Shown here: piece after piece, positions 42,222-52,072 of the stretch
How positions within the stretch are numbered: the stretch's first letter is position 1
Layout of the letters: each line of letters starts with the position of its first letter
Assembly: GCF_029667115.1 (NCBI RefSeq)
Contig: NZ_JARUIU010000008.1
Location: 1 to 64,000, forward strand
DNA length: 64,000 bases
Source: Jeotgalibacillus sp. ET6
GTDB taxonomy: Bacteria; Bacillota; Bacilli; Bacillales; Jeotgalibacillaceae
Direction: 5' to 3'
The notes under the pieces: model-generated
The model's database searches: none
Seen by the model: only the letters and a program-made list of their open reading frames with translations
Told to the model about the DNA's origin: nothing
Made by a program: the position numbers and the translations under genes

Positions 42222-45200
42222 TCAACTAAAAAAGAAAATCCTTATAATGGACGGGGCAATGGGCACAATGCTCCAGGAAGCCCGGCTAAGTGAAGAGGAC
42301 TTTGGCGGAGAAGAATTTGAAGGGTGCAATGAAAACTTAAACCGCACCAGACCGGATGTGATTGAACGAATCCATGATGCTTATTTTGAAGCCGGTGCGG
42401 ACATTGTTGAAACAAATACATTCGGCAGCATGAGTGTGGTGCTTGAAGAGTATCACATTTCAAAGGACGCCTACGAATTAAGCAGGCTCGGAGCAGAAAT
42501 TGCAAGAAGATCTGCTGATAAGTGGTCGACTGCGGAGCGGCCAAGATTTGTAGCGGGCTCGATGGGCCCAACAACAAAAACACTCAGTGTAACCGGAGGA
42601 ACGACGTTTGACCAATTGACTGAGTCCTATGCCGAACAGGCAACTGGATTGATTGATGGCGGATCTGACCTCTTGCTGGTGGAAACGAGCCAGGATTTGC
42701 TGAATGTAAAATGTGCTTTTTTAGGCATACAAAAAGCTTTTGAAAAAACCGGTAAAGAGCTTCACGTTATGATTTCAGGAACCATTGAACCGATGGGGAC
42801 CACTCTTGCGGGTCAGACGATCGAGGCCTTTTATATAAGCGTGGAGCATATGAATCCCGTTTCGGTGGGGCTTAATTGTGCGACCGGTCCTGAATTTATG
42901 CAGGACCATATCCGCTCACTGGCTGATTTGAGCAATTCCTATGTGAGCTGCTACCCTAATGCAGGGCTGCCGGATGAAGAAGGAAACTATCATGAAACTC
43001 CGCTTTCTTTAGCCAAAAAGCTGGAGGGATTTGCTGAAAAAGGCTGGCTGAATATTGTAGGGGGCTGCTGCGGCACAACTCCTGCCCATATTAAAGCTCT
43101 TTCTAAGACAATGGCAGCGTATGAGCCGAGAAAGTTTGAGAAAAAACAGGTTCACACAGTATCCGGTATTGAACCGCTGGTCTATGATGACCCTTCCATG
43201 CGCCCTCTGATGATCGGAGAACGGACCAATGTCATCGGCTCACGGAAATTCAAGCGGCTGATTGCTGAAGGGAAAATTGAGGAGGCCTCTGAAATTGCCC
43301 GTGCCCAGGTGAGAGGCGGCGCGCATGTGATTGATATCTGTCTTGCGGATCCTGACCGTGAAGAACGTGAGGATATGGAGACATTTATTCAGGAGGTTGT
43401 TAAAAAAGTAAAGGTTCCGCTTGTCATTGATTCAACCGATGAAGAGGTAATTGAACAAGCCCTCAAGTATTCTCAAGGGAAAGCGATCATTAATTCGATT
43501 AATTTAGAGGATGGACTTGAACGCTTTGATGCGGTCATTCCTTTGGTAAAAAAATTTGGAGCGGCTGTTGTAGTAGGAACCATTGATGAAGTGGGAATGG
43601 GTGTCACAGTCGACCGAAAGCTTGAGATCGCTAAGCGTTCCTACTCCATTTTAGTGGATGAGTATGGCGTTAATCCTTCTGATATTATTTTTGATCCGCT
43701 CGTTTTTCCGGTCGGAACGGGCGATGAGCAGTATATCGGTTCAGCTAAAGCTACTGTAGAAGGAATCAAGGCAATTAAAGAAGCACTTCCGCTTGTGCAG
43801 ACGACTCTCGGAATCTCGAATGTATCATTTGGATTGCCGCCTGTTGGCAGGGAAGTATTGAATGCTGTTTTTCTCTACCATTGCACACAAGCCGGTCTTG
43901 ACTATGCCATCGTTAATACAGAAAAACTGGAGCGGTTTGCTTCTATTTCTGAAGAAGAAATTAAGCTGGCTGAAGAGCTGCTGTTTGACACTACAGACGA
44001 ATCACTTGCAACCTTCACAGAGTTTTACCGGGGCAAGAAAAAAGAATCCAAATCAACGATGCCTGATATGACGCTGGAAGAACGTCTGGCTTATTATGTG
44101 GTGGAGGGAACGAAGGAAGGACTTTTACCGGATCTGGAGCTGGCTCTTGGAGAGTACGACGCTCCGCTTGGCATCATTAACGGCCCGCTGATGACAGGCA
44201 TGAAAGAGGTAGGCAGGCTGTTTAACGATAATCAGCTGATTGTAGCAGAGGTCCTGCAAAGCGCAGAAGTGATGAAAGCGGCTGTTGCCTTTCTTGAACC
44301 GCATATGGAAGCCTCTGATACTTCCTCCTCTAAAGGAAAAGTGCTGCTTGCGACAGTAAAAGGGGACGTTCATGATATTGGGAAAAACCTTGTGGATATT
44401 ATTTTAAGCAATAATGGCTATGAGGTAGTGGACCTTGGCATTAAAGTGACACCGCCTGTTCTCATCGAAGCGATTAAAAAAGAGAAGCCGGACATTATTG
44501 GACTTTCAGGTCTTCTGGTCAAATCAGCTCAGCAAATGGTAATTACAGCAGGAGATATGAAGGAAGAAGGACTGGATATTCCGATCTTAGTAGGCGGTGC
44601 GGCTCTTTCGAGGAAGTTTGTTGATACGAAAATATCGCAAAATTATGAAGGACTTGTTTTATATGCAAAAGATGCGATGAACGGACTAACACTCGCGAAT
44701 CAATTGCAGGATGAACTTGAGAGGGAGCAGCTTGTAGAAGAACGACGCCTGAAAAAAGAAGCGGCCGCCAATGCTGCAGTGGCAGAACCGGAGAAAAAAA
44801 CCGTAACGGCAGTAAAAACAAAGCCTGCCGTCAATACAGATGTTCCGGTTTTTACACCTTCTGACTTAAAGCGCAGAGTGCTAAATTCCTATTCAGTGGC
44901 GCATGTAGAAGCTTATATTAATCTGCAGATGCTCATTGGCCACCATCTTGGAGTGAAAGGAAAGATTTCAAGATTGCTTGCTGAGAAAGATGAGAAAACC
45001 ATGAAGATCAAAACGGTCGTGGATGATCTGATTACGGAAGTGAAGGCAGAATCCCTCATCCAGCCGTCAGCAGTGTATCAGTTTTTCCCTGCTCAAAGCG
45101 ACGGGGATGATGTGATTATCTATGACCCTGAGAATCCGGCAAATGAAATTGAACGATTTACTTTCCCCCGTCAGCCAAGAGAACCATTTCTGTGTCTGGC

Positions 45201-45645
45201 AGATTATTTAAAGTCAGTTGAGAGCGGTGTTATGGATTACGTTGGCTTTTTCTCTGTTACTGCAGGGCGTGGAATTAGAGAAAAAGCGCAGGCCTACAAA
45301 GAGCAGGGGCGTTTCCTTGAAAGTCATGCCCTTCAGTCACTGGCTCTTGAAACAGCGGAAGGATTTGCTGAGCTGCTTCACCAGCAAATGAGAGACCGGT
45401 GGGGCTTTCCGGACCCGGTGGACTTTACGATGCAGGAGCGTTTCAGTGCGAAATACCATGGTCAGCGTTTTTCCTTCGGCTACCCGGCCTGTCCGAATCT
45501 GGAGGATCAGGAGAAATTATTTAAGCTGATCAGACCTGAAGAAATTGGAATCGAGTTGACGGATGGATATATGATGGAGCCGGAAGCTTCTGTTTCTGCT
45601 ATTGTATTTGCTCATCCTGAAGCCAGATATTTTAACGTGCTTTAA
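42199..45645 (+). CDS. metH: Cobalamin-dependent methionine synthase
   Basis: 1148 residues; ATG inside the 3' end of yitJ (23-base overlap), after GGAGGG. All modules are present in order: homocysteine/zinc domain (ILIMDGAMGTML ... GGCCGTTPAH), pterin domain (IGERTNVIGSRKFK, DICLADPDREER, VVGTIDEVGMG), cap and B12 domain (GPLMTGMKEVGRLFNDNQL, KGDVHDIGKN with D-x-H-x-x-G, GLSGLLVKSAQQM) and the SAM-binding reactivation domain (VESGVMDYVGFFSVTAG, RFSFGYPACPN). Transfers methyl from methyl-THF to homocysteine via B12. No metE is in the window. A linker rich in A, E and K (about residues 845-885) joins the B12 and activation domains. Confidence 0.96.
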   Translation: MCPTLFTDQLKKKILIMDGAMGTMLQEARLSEEDFGGEEFEGCNENLNRTRPDVIERIHDAYFEAGADIVETNTFGSMSVVLEEYHISKDAYELSRLGAEIARRSADKWSTAERPRFVAGSMGPTTKTLSVTGGTTFDQLTESYAEQATGLIDGGSDLLLVETSQDLLNVKCAFLGIQKAFEKTGKELHVMISGTIEPMGTTLAGQTIEAFYISVEHMNPVSVGLNCATGPEFMQDHIRSLADLSNSYVSCYPNAGLPDEEGNYHETPLSLAKKLEGFAEKGWLNIVGGCCGTTPAHIKALSKTMAAYEPRKFEKKQVHTVSGIEPLVYDDPSMRPLMIGERTNVIGSRKFKRLIAEGKIEEASEIARAQVRGGAHVIDICLADPDREEREDMETFIQEVVKKVKVPLVIDSTDEEVIEQALKYSQGKAIINSINLEDGLERFDAVIPLVKKFGAAVVVGTIDEVGMGVTVDRKLEIAKRSYSILVDEYGVNPSDIIFDPLVFPVGTGDEQYIGSAKATVEGIKAIKEALPLVQTTLGISNVSFGLPPVGREVLNAVFLYHCTQAGLDYAIVNTEKLERFASISEEEIKLAEELLFDTTDESLATFTEFYRGKKKESKSTMPDMTLEERLAYYVVEGTKEGLLPDLELALGEYDAPLGIINGPLMTGMKEVGRLFNDNQLIVAEVLQSAEVMKAAVAFLEPHMEASDTSSSKGKVLLATVKGDVHDIGKNLVDIILSNNGYEVVDLGIKVTPPVLIEAIKKEKPDIIGLSGLLVKSAQQMVITAGDMKEEGLDIPILVGGAALSRKFVDTKISQNYEGLVLYAKDAMNGLTLANQLQDELEREQLVEERRLKKEAAANAAVAEPEKKTVTAVKTKPAVNTDVPVFTPSDLKRRVLNSYSVAHVEAYINLQMLIGHHLGVKGKISRLLAEKDEKTMKIKTVVDDLITEVKAESLIQPSAVYQFFPAQSDGDDVIIYDPENPANEIERFTFPRQPREPFLCLADYLKSVESGVMDYVGFFSVTAGRGIREKAQAYKEQGRFLESHALQSLALETAEGFAELLHQQMRDRWGFPDPVDFTMQERFSAKYHGQRFSFGYPACPNLEDQEKLFKLIRPEEIGIELTDGYMMEPEASVSAIVFAHPEARYFNVL

Positions 45646-45667
45646 CCTGAGAATTTTTTCACAAAAA

Positions 45668-45716
45668 AAGAACTGCCTTCACGGACAGGAAAATTGTTCG
45701 TGAGGGCAGTTTTTAT
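45668..45716 (+). terminator. Terminator of the yitJ-metH operon
   Basis: AACTGCCTTCACG ... CGTGAGGGCAGTT stem followed by TTTA. Confidence 0.85.
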
Positions 45717-45795
45717 TCATGTCTTAGGTCTAGATTTGAAATAATGTTTGATTTTATGGGCATCAAAAAGCAGCAAAGAAAGGTGCTTTATCTGC

Positions 45796-46242
45796 TTATA
45801 GTTGTTCTCTCAATTCATTTGTCATTTGTTTCACCAATTCAGGTCTGCCATGAAATTGAGCAGGTGTATTTTGGAATAATAAAATTTTCCATTCATCTTC
45901 AATTAACTCTAAAACTACTGTGTGATGAGTATTTACCTCTGGTTTTATATCAGATTCACCAGGGGGGATCATCCCGGCAATGGCCCTGAGCATGGCTCCC
46001 TTATCGCCCATAAACTCAATTTATTTAATTTTGATAACGTAAGGAGCAGTTGGATGGTCTCTAAAGATTGGCTCTAAATTGGCAGCAATTTCTTTTGGAC
46101 CCTTGGATACACTGCCATCAAACCCTATACTTTCACCTGATTCAGAAAATAGACTGGCCATCCCTTGTGCATTACGCTCATTCCAAGAGGTGGTCAATTG
46201 ATTATATACCCCTTTAATTTCTTCTTCATATTTTTTAACCAT
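45796..46242 (-). pseudogene. SgcJ/EcaC-like (DUF4440, SnoaL fold) gene interrupted by an in-frame stop
   Basis: ATG 46242 (AAGGGGGATTTTC before it) opens a 149-codon frame whose only interruption is a TAA at 46023-46021. The first part (VYNQLTTSWNERNAQGMASLF, EPIFRDHPTAPYVIKIK) and the second (AMLRAIAGMIPPGESDIKPE, HTVVLELIEDEWKILLFQNTPAQFHGR) are consecutive pieces of one SgcJ/EcaC family protein in the same frame; the central strand is cut. A single base change (AAA, GAA or CAA to TAA) explains it. A stretch restarting at ATG 46011 lacks a ribosome-binding site. Either a young pseudogene or a sequencing error. Such NTF2-like small enzymes have diverse or unknown roles. Confidence 0.75.
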
Positions 46243-46596
46243 GAAAATCCCCCTTTTTTAATTCAATACCATTATTATTTCACATATGGAATCCAATCAA
46301 AAAATTTAATGAGGTTCTTTCTTTAAATAATGAAATTAAGATGTAAAGATTCCTTTCTCCTTTTAAGAGTAAGTATCTCGCAGCTGAGTTTCAAGTATCC
46401 TGCCATGTTTGGTACATATATCAGTGAATCTTTTTCAATAAATTTAGTTTAAGCAGAATTACTTAATTAAGTACATCCCGTTAGGCCCCCCTTCAGAAAA
46501 AAAACCAAAAGGGTCAAAACGGTGCAAATTTTCATATACATTGTATTAGCTCCATATTAGGCTCTCGATGAGTTGAAATAGTAGAGCAGCATCCCG
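46243..46596. other. Intergenic stretch without recognised features
   Basis: AT-rich. I see no open frame with a ribosome-binding site, no clear terminator for the transporter gene at its right edge and no repeat from elsewhere in the window. It must hold the promoter of the interrupted gene on the minus strand, but no good -35/-10 pair stands out. Confidence 0.4.
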
Positions 46597-47619
46597 CTAA
46601 AGGTCTGCAGGCTTGGTGCTTGGCACGCGGACGAAATCTTTCCGTTTTCGAAGCAGTGCATGAATGGTCAGCAGTTCAAAGTATATATAACTTTTTAAGG
46701 GCAGTTCATCTTCATGCGTTTCATTTTTTAATGCATCACGCATCGTTTGCAAAGAGCTGCGGCTGATGGGTTCTAAGTGCTGCGTGCTGTGCACCCGTTC
46801 TATCAGCTGCGCCGTTAATTGTCTAATGTCTTCCTTTTCTTTGTCGGACCAGTGCGGCTCGTCCTGTACCGGCGGGGAAATTAAGTTGGTAAGATGATAG
46901 GTAAGCTGTTTCAGCAAATAGATTTTCTTTTGATGAAAATGCACCTTTCTCATTTCCTCCCGTTTGTATTTATGATAGTGCCATTCTTCAAGCTGAAATT
47001 TGCAGAGGGTTTCTATTCGGTCGAGTTTATGCCGCAGGCGCTCTGCTGTTCCCTCAAGGTGGCGTGAGCGAACTTTGCCATTTAATAGCTCTTCAATGCG
47101 CTGTTGAAATATAGCAGTAAACTCGTGCTGAGATTCGTTGGACTGCTGGGTGATCTGTTTTTCATATTTAGGCGGAAGTAAAACAAAGTTGACGAGCGTA
47201 GAAGTGAACAGGCCAATAAGTGTTGTGCCAAGCCGTGTAATAAATGTAAGCATAAAATGATCTTCTGCTCCAGGAATCATGGCAACGGCTGTTAAAGCAG
47301 CCACCAGCATTCCAGCCTCCAGCCGGAGCTTATGACAAAGCCAGATCGTCACGACTGCAGCGATAGCATAGGTGATGGCGATGTCTCCAAGTAAAAAAGC
47401 AGTAAGCATCGCAACGGCGCCTCCGATGGCTGATGCGGGAAAACGGATCATCCCTTTTCGGATGGAGTCGGCTGCGGTCGGTTCAATCGTAACGATGGCG
47501 GTAATAACCGCAAACATAACAGGGAGATTGAGAAGCTGGCATATGAATGCTGTAATAAAAACGGCTACCCCTGTTTTAACGATTCGTCCGCCTATAAATC
47601 TATTTTTTATCCATTTCAT
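46597..47619 (-). CDS. Aromatic acid exporter family protein (YqjA/ArAE type)
   Basis: 340 residues from ATG 47619, which has AAGGGATG 9 bases upstream; an ATG at 47664 is in frame but has no site. The N-terminal half has about five membrane helices (VKTGVAVFITAFICQLL, MFAVITAIVTI, FPASAIGGAVAMLTAFLL, AIAAVVTIWLCHKL, MLTFITRLGTTLIGLFTSTLVNFVLLP) with the family motif ITAIVTIEPTAADSIRKG. The C-terminal 170 residues are cytoplasmic and helical with many His, Arg and Glu (ArAE_1_C type). Related to FUSC/aromatic acid efflux proteins; substrate unknown. Confidence 0.85.
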   Translation of the reverse strand: MKWIKNRFIGGRIVKTGVAVFITAFICQLLNLPVMFAVITAIVTIEPTAADSIRKGMIRFPASAIGGAVAMLTAFLLGDIAITYAIAAVVTIWLCHKLRLEAGMLVAALTAVAMIPGAEDHFMLTFITRLGTTLIGLFTSTLVNFVLLPPKYEKQITQQSNESQHEFTAIFQQRIEELLNGKVRSRHLEGTAERLRHKLDRIETLCKFQLEEWHYHKYKREEMRKVHFHQKKIYLLKQLTYHLTNLISPPVQDEPHWSDKEKEDIRQLTAQLIERVHSTQHLEPISRSSLQTMRDALKNETHEDELPLKSYIYFELLTIHALLRKRKDFVRVPSTKPADL

Positions 47620-47766
47620 CTTTTTAACATCCCTTATGAAAGTGCTTTCTTTAAAAACATCCAATTTTTAGTCATCCCAAAGTATAGCATAAAATGAACA
47701 TCATGAATGGGGAATCTTTCGGGTGACAAATAGAATCATAGACGTTACAATGAATGTAGATGCAAC

Positions 47767-47860
47767 TTCCACAAGGGGAGCCGTTATGGCTGAGAGTGAA
47801 CACTTCTGTTCAGACCCTTTGAACCTGTAAGTTAATGCTTACGCAGGAATGTGGATGGAA
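47767..47860 (+). promoter_or_regulatory. TPP (THI-box) riboswitch
   Basis: Conserved parts: CACAAGGGGAGCC, GGCTGAGAGTGAACAC, CAGACCCTTTGAACCTG, GTTAATGCTTACGCAGGAATGTGG. The ends pair (TTCCACA with TGTGGATGGAA). Binds thiamine pyrophosphate and turns off the thiamine transporter gene downstream through the terminator at 47874-47914. Confidence 0.97.
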
Positions 47861-47873
47861 ACAGGCGCGGATG

Positions 47874-47914
47874 AAGCAATGTCTGGATTTCTATCCTCAG
47901 GACATTGCTTTTTT
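47874..47914 (+). terminator. TPP riboswitch terminator
   Basis: AAGCAATGTC ... GGACATTGCTT stem followed by TTTTTG, 14 bases after the riboswitch. The next 150 bases up to thiT have no gene; a stretch of open frame there has no start signal. Confidence 0.88.
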
Positions 47915-48065
47915 GTATGCTTTTTTAGCCATACGCTGCGGCTTATGTTTATGGGGATTTCAACTTAAACCCGCCAAGCATCGCAGGCTGGATCAAAAAG
48001 CAAGAAAGCAACTGGTAAAGTCCCCTTGGAGCGAGGTGCATCGATTCGCAGAAGGAGGAATCAGT

Positions 48066-48644
48066 ATGGAACGGATGAAACTATTATTTTTACTGGAGGT
48101 CGCGATCTTTTCCGGAATCGGATTAATCCTTGACCGATTCAGTTTTTCAATTTGGCCGCAGGGCGGATCCATCAGCTTTGCTATGGTGCCCATTATTTTG
48201 ATGGCGTTCAGATGGGGGCTCAAAGGCGGTTTATTAACAGGCTTTTTGGTAGGCATCTTACAGATTATTCTTGGAGGAGCTTATATCTTAACTCCTGTTC
48301 AGGGCGCTCTTGATTATCCAATCGCATTTACTGTAGTCGGCATGGCGGGCCTTTTTGCTGCACCCATTCAGCGCGCATTGGGTGATGGATTAATGAAAAA
48401 AGCCGTAACATGGATTACAGTGGGTACGTTCATCGGCGTTCTGCTCCGATTTATCTGTCATTATCTTGCGGGTATAATCTTCTTTGGCTCCGGTGATCCA
48501 TCTGTACCTGCGTGGCTGTTTTCGCTAACGTATAACGGTTCTTATCTAGGCCCGGCGTTCATCCTGACGGCGATTGTGTTAGGTACACTTCTTACAACGG
48601 TGCCCCGGGTGGCCACTCAGCAGCGTACAAGAAGAGCTTCATAA
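48066..48644 (+). CDS. thiT: Thiamine transporter substrate-binding subunit ThiT (ECF S component)
   Basis: 192 residues from ATG 48066, with AAGGAGGAATCAGT in front; frames reaching back to 47835 would be translated through the riboswitch and are rejected. Six membrane helices and the family motifs FWPQGG-like SIWPQGGSISFAMVPIILMAFRWG (thiamine-contacting loop), GLLTGFLVGILQIILGG and RFICHYLAGIIFFG. It works with a shared EcfAA'T energising module, which is not in this window. Regulated by the TPP riboswitch upstream. Confidence 0.95.
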   Translation: MERMKLLFLLEVAIFSGIGLILDRFSFSIWPQGGSISFAMVPIILMAFRWGLKGGLLTGFLVGILQIILGGAYILTPVQGALDYPIAFTVVGMAGLFAAPIQRALGDGLMKKAVTWITVGTFIGVLLRFICHYLAGIIFFGSGDPSVPAWLFSLTYNGSYLGPAFILTAIVLGTLLTTVPRVATQQRTRRAS

Positions 48645-48656
48645 GTAAGAGGAACA

Positions 48657-48710
48657 CAAAAGGACTGTACGGAAATTCAGCGATTGCTGATATCCGGCAG
48701 TCCTTTTTTC
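48657..48710 (+). terminator. Terminator after thiT
   Basis: AAAAGGACTG ... CAGTCC-TTTTTT hairpin. Confidence 0.85.
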
Positions 48711-48783
48711 GATTCTAAAATGATCCGACGGGCTTGTCACTTACTTTTTATAAGGAAAAATGATACCCTAAAAAGATCAATAA

Positions 48784-49572
<789 letters not shown>

Positions 49573-49640
49573 GAGAGGCAGGGGAGTCAGCTTGATTTTG
49601 GAAGGCTGAATCGTACCCTTTCTCACTGAACTGAATTTAA

Positions 49641-49681
49641 AAAGATGCTGTCACGAATAATTCGCGGCAGCATCTTTTTTC
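49641..49681 (+). terminator. Terminator after map
   Basis: AAAGATGCTG ... CAGCATCTTTTTT hairpin with an inner CGAATAATTCG. Confidence 0.88.
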
Positions 49682-49792
49682 CTTTCAAGCATAGATAGTC
49701 AAGATCTGGGTATATTAGCACTTTTAAAAAATGTAAGGAAGGGCATATATAATAAAACAAGTTTAACCATTACGATCAAAGGGCGGATCTGT

Positions 49793-50104
49793 ATGAAAGC
49801 TGTTATTTATTACTTGTCCATACTCAATTTGCTTGATGGTGTGATCACGCATATTGGATTAAGCTATTCATTTATAGAAGAAGCAAACCCGTTTATGAGG
49901 ATGGTCTATGACATGCATCCCTTTTTATTTTTAACAATAAAATTAGTTCTTTCACTGTCTTTGCTTCTGTTTATTTCCTATGATCGTATCCTGCAGAAAC
50001 CATGGTTTAAGATAGGTATCTCGGCGGCTGCCTTGCTTTATACAGGAGTATTATTGCTTCATATAAGCTGGGTTACCGTAAAATTACCTGCCATAATCTT
50101 TTAA
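49793..50104 (+). CDS. DUF5658-like small membrane protein
   Basis: 103 residues, three membrane segments (about 4-26, 45-62 and 73-98). The pattern LSILNLLDGVITHIGLSYSFIEEANPFMRM (Asp in helix 1, E-x-NP loop) is the DUF5658 signature. ATG after AAGGGCGGATCTGT. Function unknown. Convergent with the CobW-type gene, with only 23 bases between the stops and no obvious terminator. Confidence 0.78.
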   Translation: MKAVIYYLSILNLLDGVITHIGLSYSFIEEANPFMRMVYDMHPFLFLTIKLVLSLSLLLFISYDRILQKPWFKIGISAAALLYTGVLLLHISWVTVKLPAIIF

Positions 50105-50127
50105 TCTAATGAGTAACGTACCTTTCT

Positions 50128-51309
50128 TTATTCACTCACCTGAAAAGCGGGTAAGGGATCTTCAAGCAGGCTCCAGTCGCTTTTCATCTCTTCATCCGTT
50201 AATAAACATTGATCCAGGGAAGAGATTATCGATTCTTTATCCATCTCAATGCCAATCCACACAAGTTCCGTCATACGATCTCCCCAAACGTCATCCCATT
50301 TTTCAAGAATTTCCGGTTCCTCTTGTTTTATCTGCTCTTGTTCCTCAGAAGGTAAAGCTGCAATCCACTCTCCTGCTCCCTGAAGCTGAATAGATGAACC
50401 GGCTTGAGAAAATAACCCTGCTGTCTGATTCCTGCTGGCCAGCCAGAAGAAACCTTTTGAACGGACAATTTCATCTGGAAGGTTTATTAGCCAGTCGTGA
50501 AAACGCCGGGGGTGAAAGGGACGCTTTTTGCGATAAACAAAAGAAGAAATTCCGTACTCATCCGTTTCCGGTATATGTTCTTCATTGAGCTCCTTGATCC
50601 ATCCGGCAGCCTGGCTCGCGCGTTCAAAATTAAATCGGCCGGTATGAAGAATATCCTCTAGCGGGATTTTTCCATAAGACGACTCGATGATATGTGCCTC
50701 CATATTGATTTTCTTTAAAAAGGTTTTGATTCGCTGAGTATCTTCCTGAGAAATTAAATCTGTTTTATTTAAGACAATCACATCTGCAAATTCAATCTGA
50801 TCAATTAAAAGATCAGACACATCACGCTGATCCAGCTCGTCACTTGTCTGTTTCCGGTCGAGGAGTGTTTCTCCGCTTTCATAGTCTTGCCAAAAGCGGA
50901 AAGCATCGACTACAGTTGCCATTGTATCGAGCTTTGTAATGGAAGAAAGGTCGATACCGAGTTCTTCATCAAGATACGTAAAGGTTTGAGCAACCGGTAT
51001 AGGTTCAGAAATTCCGGTTGATTCAATAAGAATATAATCAAACTCTCCTTTTTGAGCAAGACGCTCAACTTCTTTCATTAAATCATCCCGGAGCGTACAG
51101 CAAATGCATCCATTTTGAAGCTCTACCAGCGTTTCCTCGGTGCGGCTGAAATGGCCGTTCTTTACGAGTGCTGCATCTATATTAATCTCACTCATATCGT
51201 TCACAATGACGGCAACACGAAGATGGTCTTTATTGGATAGTATATGATTTAGTAAAGTTGTTTTACCGGCGCCTAAGTACCCGCTCAGTACAGTTACTGG
51301 AATGGTCAT
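50128..51309 (-). CDS. CobW/COG0523 metal-chaperone GTPase (YciC/ZagA-like)
   Basis: 393 residues. G-domain: Walker A GYLGAGKTTLLNHIL, metal-binding C-x-C-C in NGCICCTLRDD, ESTGISEP (switch/Walker B), NKTDL (G4). The C-terminal CobW_C domain (ISSFVYRKKRPFHPRRFHDWL...SKGFFWLASR) is complete. Acts as a GTP-dependent zinc chaperone. A Zur-type operator in the promoter implies zinc-starvation induction, as for yciC in B. subtilis. Confidence 0.92.
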   Translation of the reverse strand: MTIPVTVLSGYLGAGKTTLLNHILSNKDHLRVAVIVNDMSEINIDAALVKNGHFSRTEETLVELQNGCICCTLRDDLMKEVERLAQKGEFDYILIESTGISEPIPVAQTFTYLDEELGIDLSSITKLDTMATVVDAFRFWQDYESGETLLDRKQTSDELDQRDVSDLLIDQIEFADVIVLNKTDLISQEDTQRIKTFLKKINMEAHIIESSYGKIPLEDILHTGRFNFERASQAAGWIKELNEEHIPETDEYGISSFVYRKKRPFHPRRFHDWLINLPDEIVRSKGFFWLASRNQTAGLFSQAGSSIQLQGAGEWIAALPSEEQEQIKQEEPEILEKWDDVWGDRMTELVWIGIEMDKESIISSLDQCLLTDEEMKSDWSLLEDPLPAFQVSE

Positions 51310-51328
51310 GTAGTTCTTCCTTTCTTTT

Positions 51329-51349
51329 AAATCGTAATTATTACGTTTT
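51329..51349. promoter_or_regulatory. Zur box
   Basis: ATCGTAATTATTACG with flanking AA and TTTT fits the Bacillus Zur operator (TCGTAAT-N-ATTACGA type). It lies 20-40 bp upstream of the CobW-type gene, where Zn-loaded Zur would repress. Confidence 0.85.
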
Positions 51350-51409
51350 ATATTAAAGGAGATCTAGGAAATTGTCTACCTAGTAATTTAATTTACCGTT
51401 TTGGCACTA

Positions 51410-51442
51410 AAAAAAGCTGAAGGAAGACTTCAGCTTTTTTTC
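51410..51442. terminator. Terminator overlapping the end of the small membrane protein gene
   Basis: AAAAAAGCTGAAG / CTTCAGCTTTTTTT stem; T-run on both strands. On the minus strand the stem begins inside the last codons (lysine-rich) of the next gene. Confidence 0.85.
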
Positions 51443-51774
51443 TTTCCATTTTGTTCATTGGTTTTTTTTCTTTGTTGAATAAAAATGGCTGCTGCCAAAG
51501 AAAAGAAAGACAAGGCAGTGGGAATCGAAATATAAGAAGACATCAGAAGCAATACGAGGACACGGGGATCGCCCGGTACATTTTCTGCGTTTATGTTATC
51601 CAGATTAAAAAGATAATACAGCACAACCCCAATTGAAAATAGCAGAAAAATAGAATTCATTATCCATAGCCATTTCATTTGCTTCTTTCTGCCATAAATA
51701 ATTGAAAGAATCATCAGGATGGGTCCCACTGACAGTGTAATTAAAAACATTGAAAAAACAAATTGTCCGTCCAA
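51430..51774 (-). CDS. Small membrane protein, unrecognised
   Basis: 114 residues from TTG, with AAGGAGCGG 5-7 bases in front. Three membrane segments (about 4-23, 33-54 and 73-99) and a short polar C terminus rich in K, N and Q. No motif identifies a family. Single gene with an operon-independent terminator. Confidence 0.7.
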   Translation of the reverse strand: MDGQFVFSMFLITLSVGPILMILSIIYGRKKQMKWLWIMNSIFLLFSIGVVLYYLFNLDNINAENVPGDPRVLVLLLMSSYISIPTALSFFSLAAAIFIQQRKKTNEQNGKKKS

Positions 51775-51996
51775 ATTTCCGCTCCTTCTCCCGTAAAAAC
51801 AGGAAGTTACTCCTTTCTTATCCTATCAGAAAGTCCAGTAATGGCAAACAAAAATAGAAGTGGGGAGTCAGTATTCAGCTAGAGTTTCACACTTGCTGAG
51901 ACATCAAAATCGAGGTGTAAACTTCAAATTATTTAGTTTAAAGAAGGATTTTCTTGAAATTGGAATCCAGCGCAAGATCAGCAAACCGGTCAAAAA

Positions 51997-52020
51997 GCCT
52001 GAGACATGTTTGTCCCAGGC
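51997..52020. terminator. Hairpin of the GGCTGGGACA type
   Basis: GCCTGAGACA-TGTT-TGTCCCAGGC, preceded by AAAAA. The flanking 300 bases (51775-52072) hold no gene I can support; on the minus strand the A-run acts as the T-tract for the gene at 52073-52834. Confidence 0.65.
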
Positions 52021-52072
52021 CCTCTCCATTTATCAATTTTGCCTCATCCTTTAAAAGGGTGAAGACGTATCA

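Noticed and set aside
45744-45989. 81-codon plus-strand frame opposite the interrupted SgcJ-like gene
   Set aside because: The minus strand carries the recognisable family sequence.
47835-48065. N-terminal extension of thiT reaching into the TPP riboswitch
   Set aside because: It would be translated through the riboswitch and terminator; a strong AAGGAGG site precedes ATG 48066.
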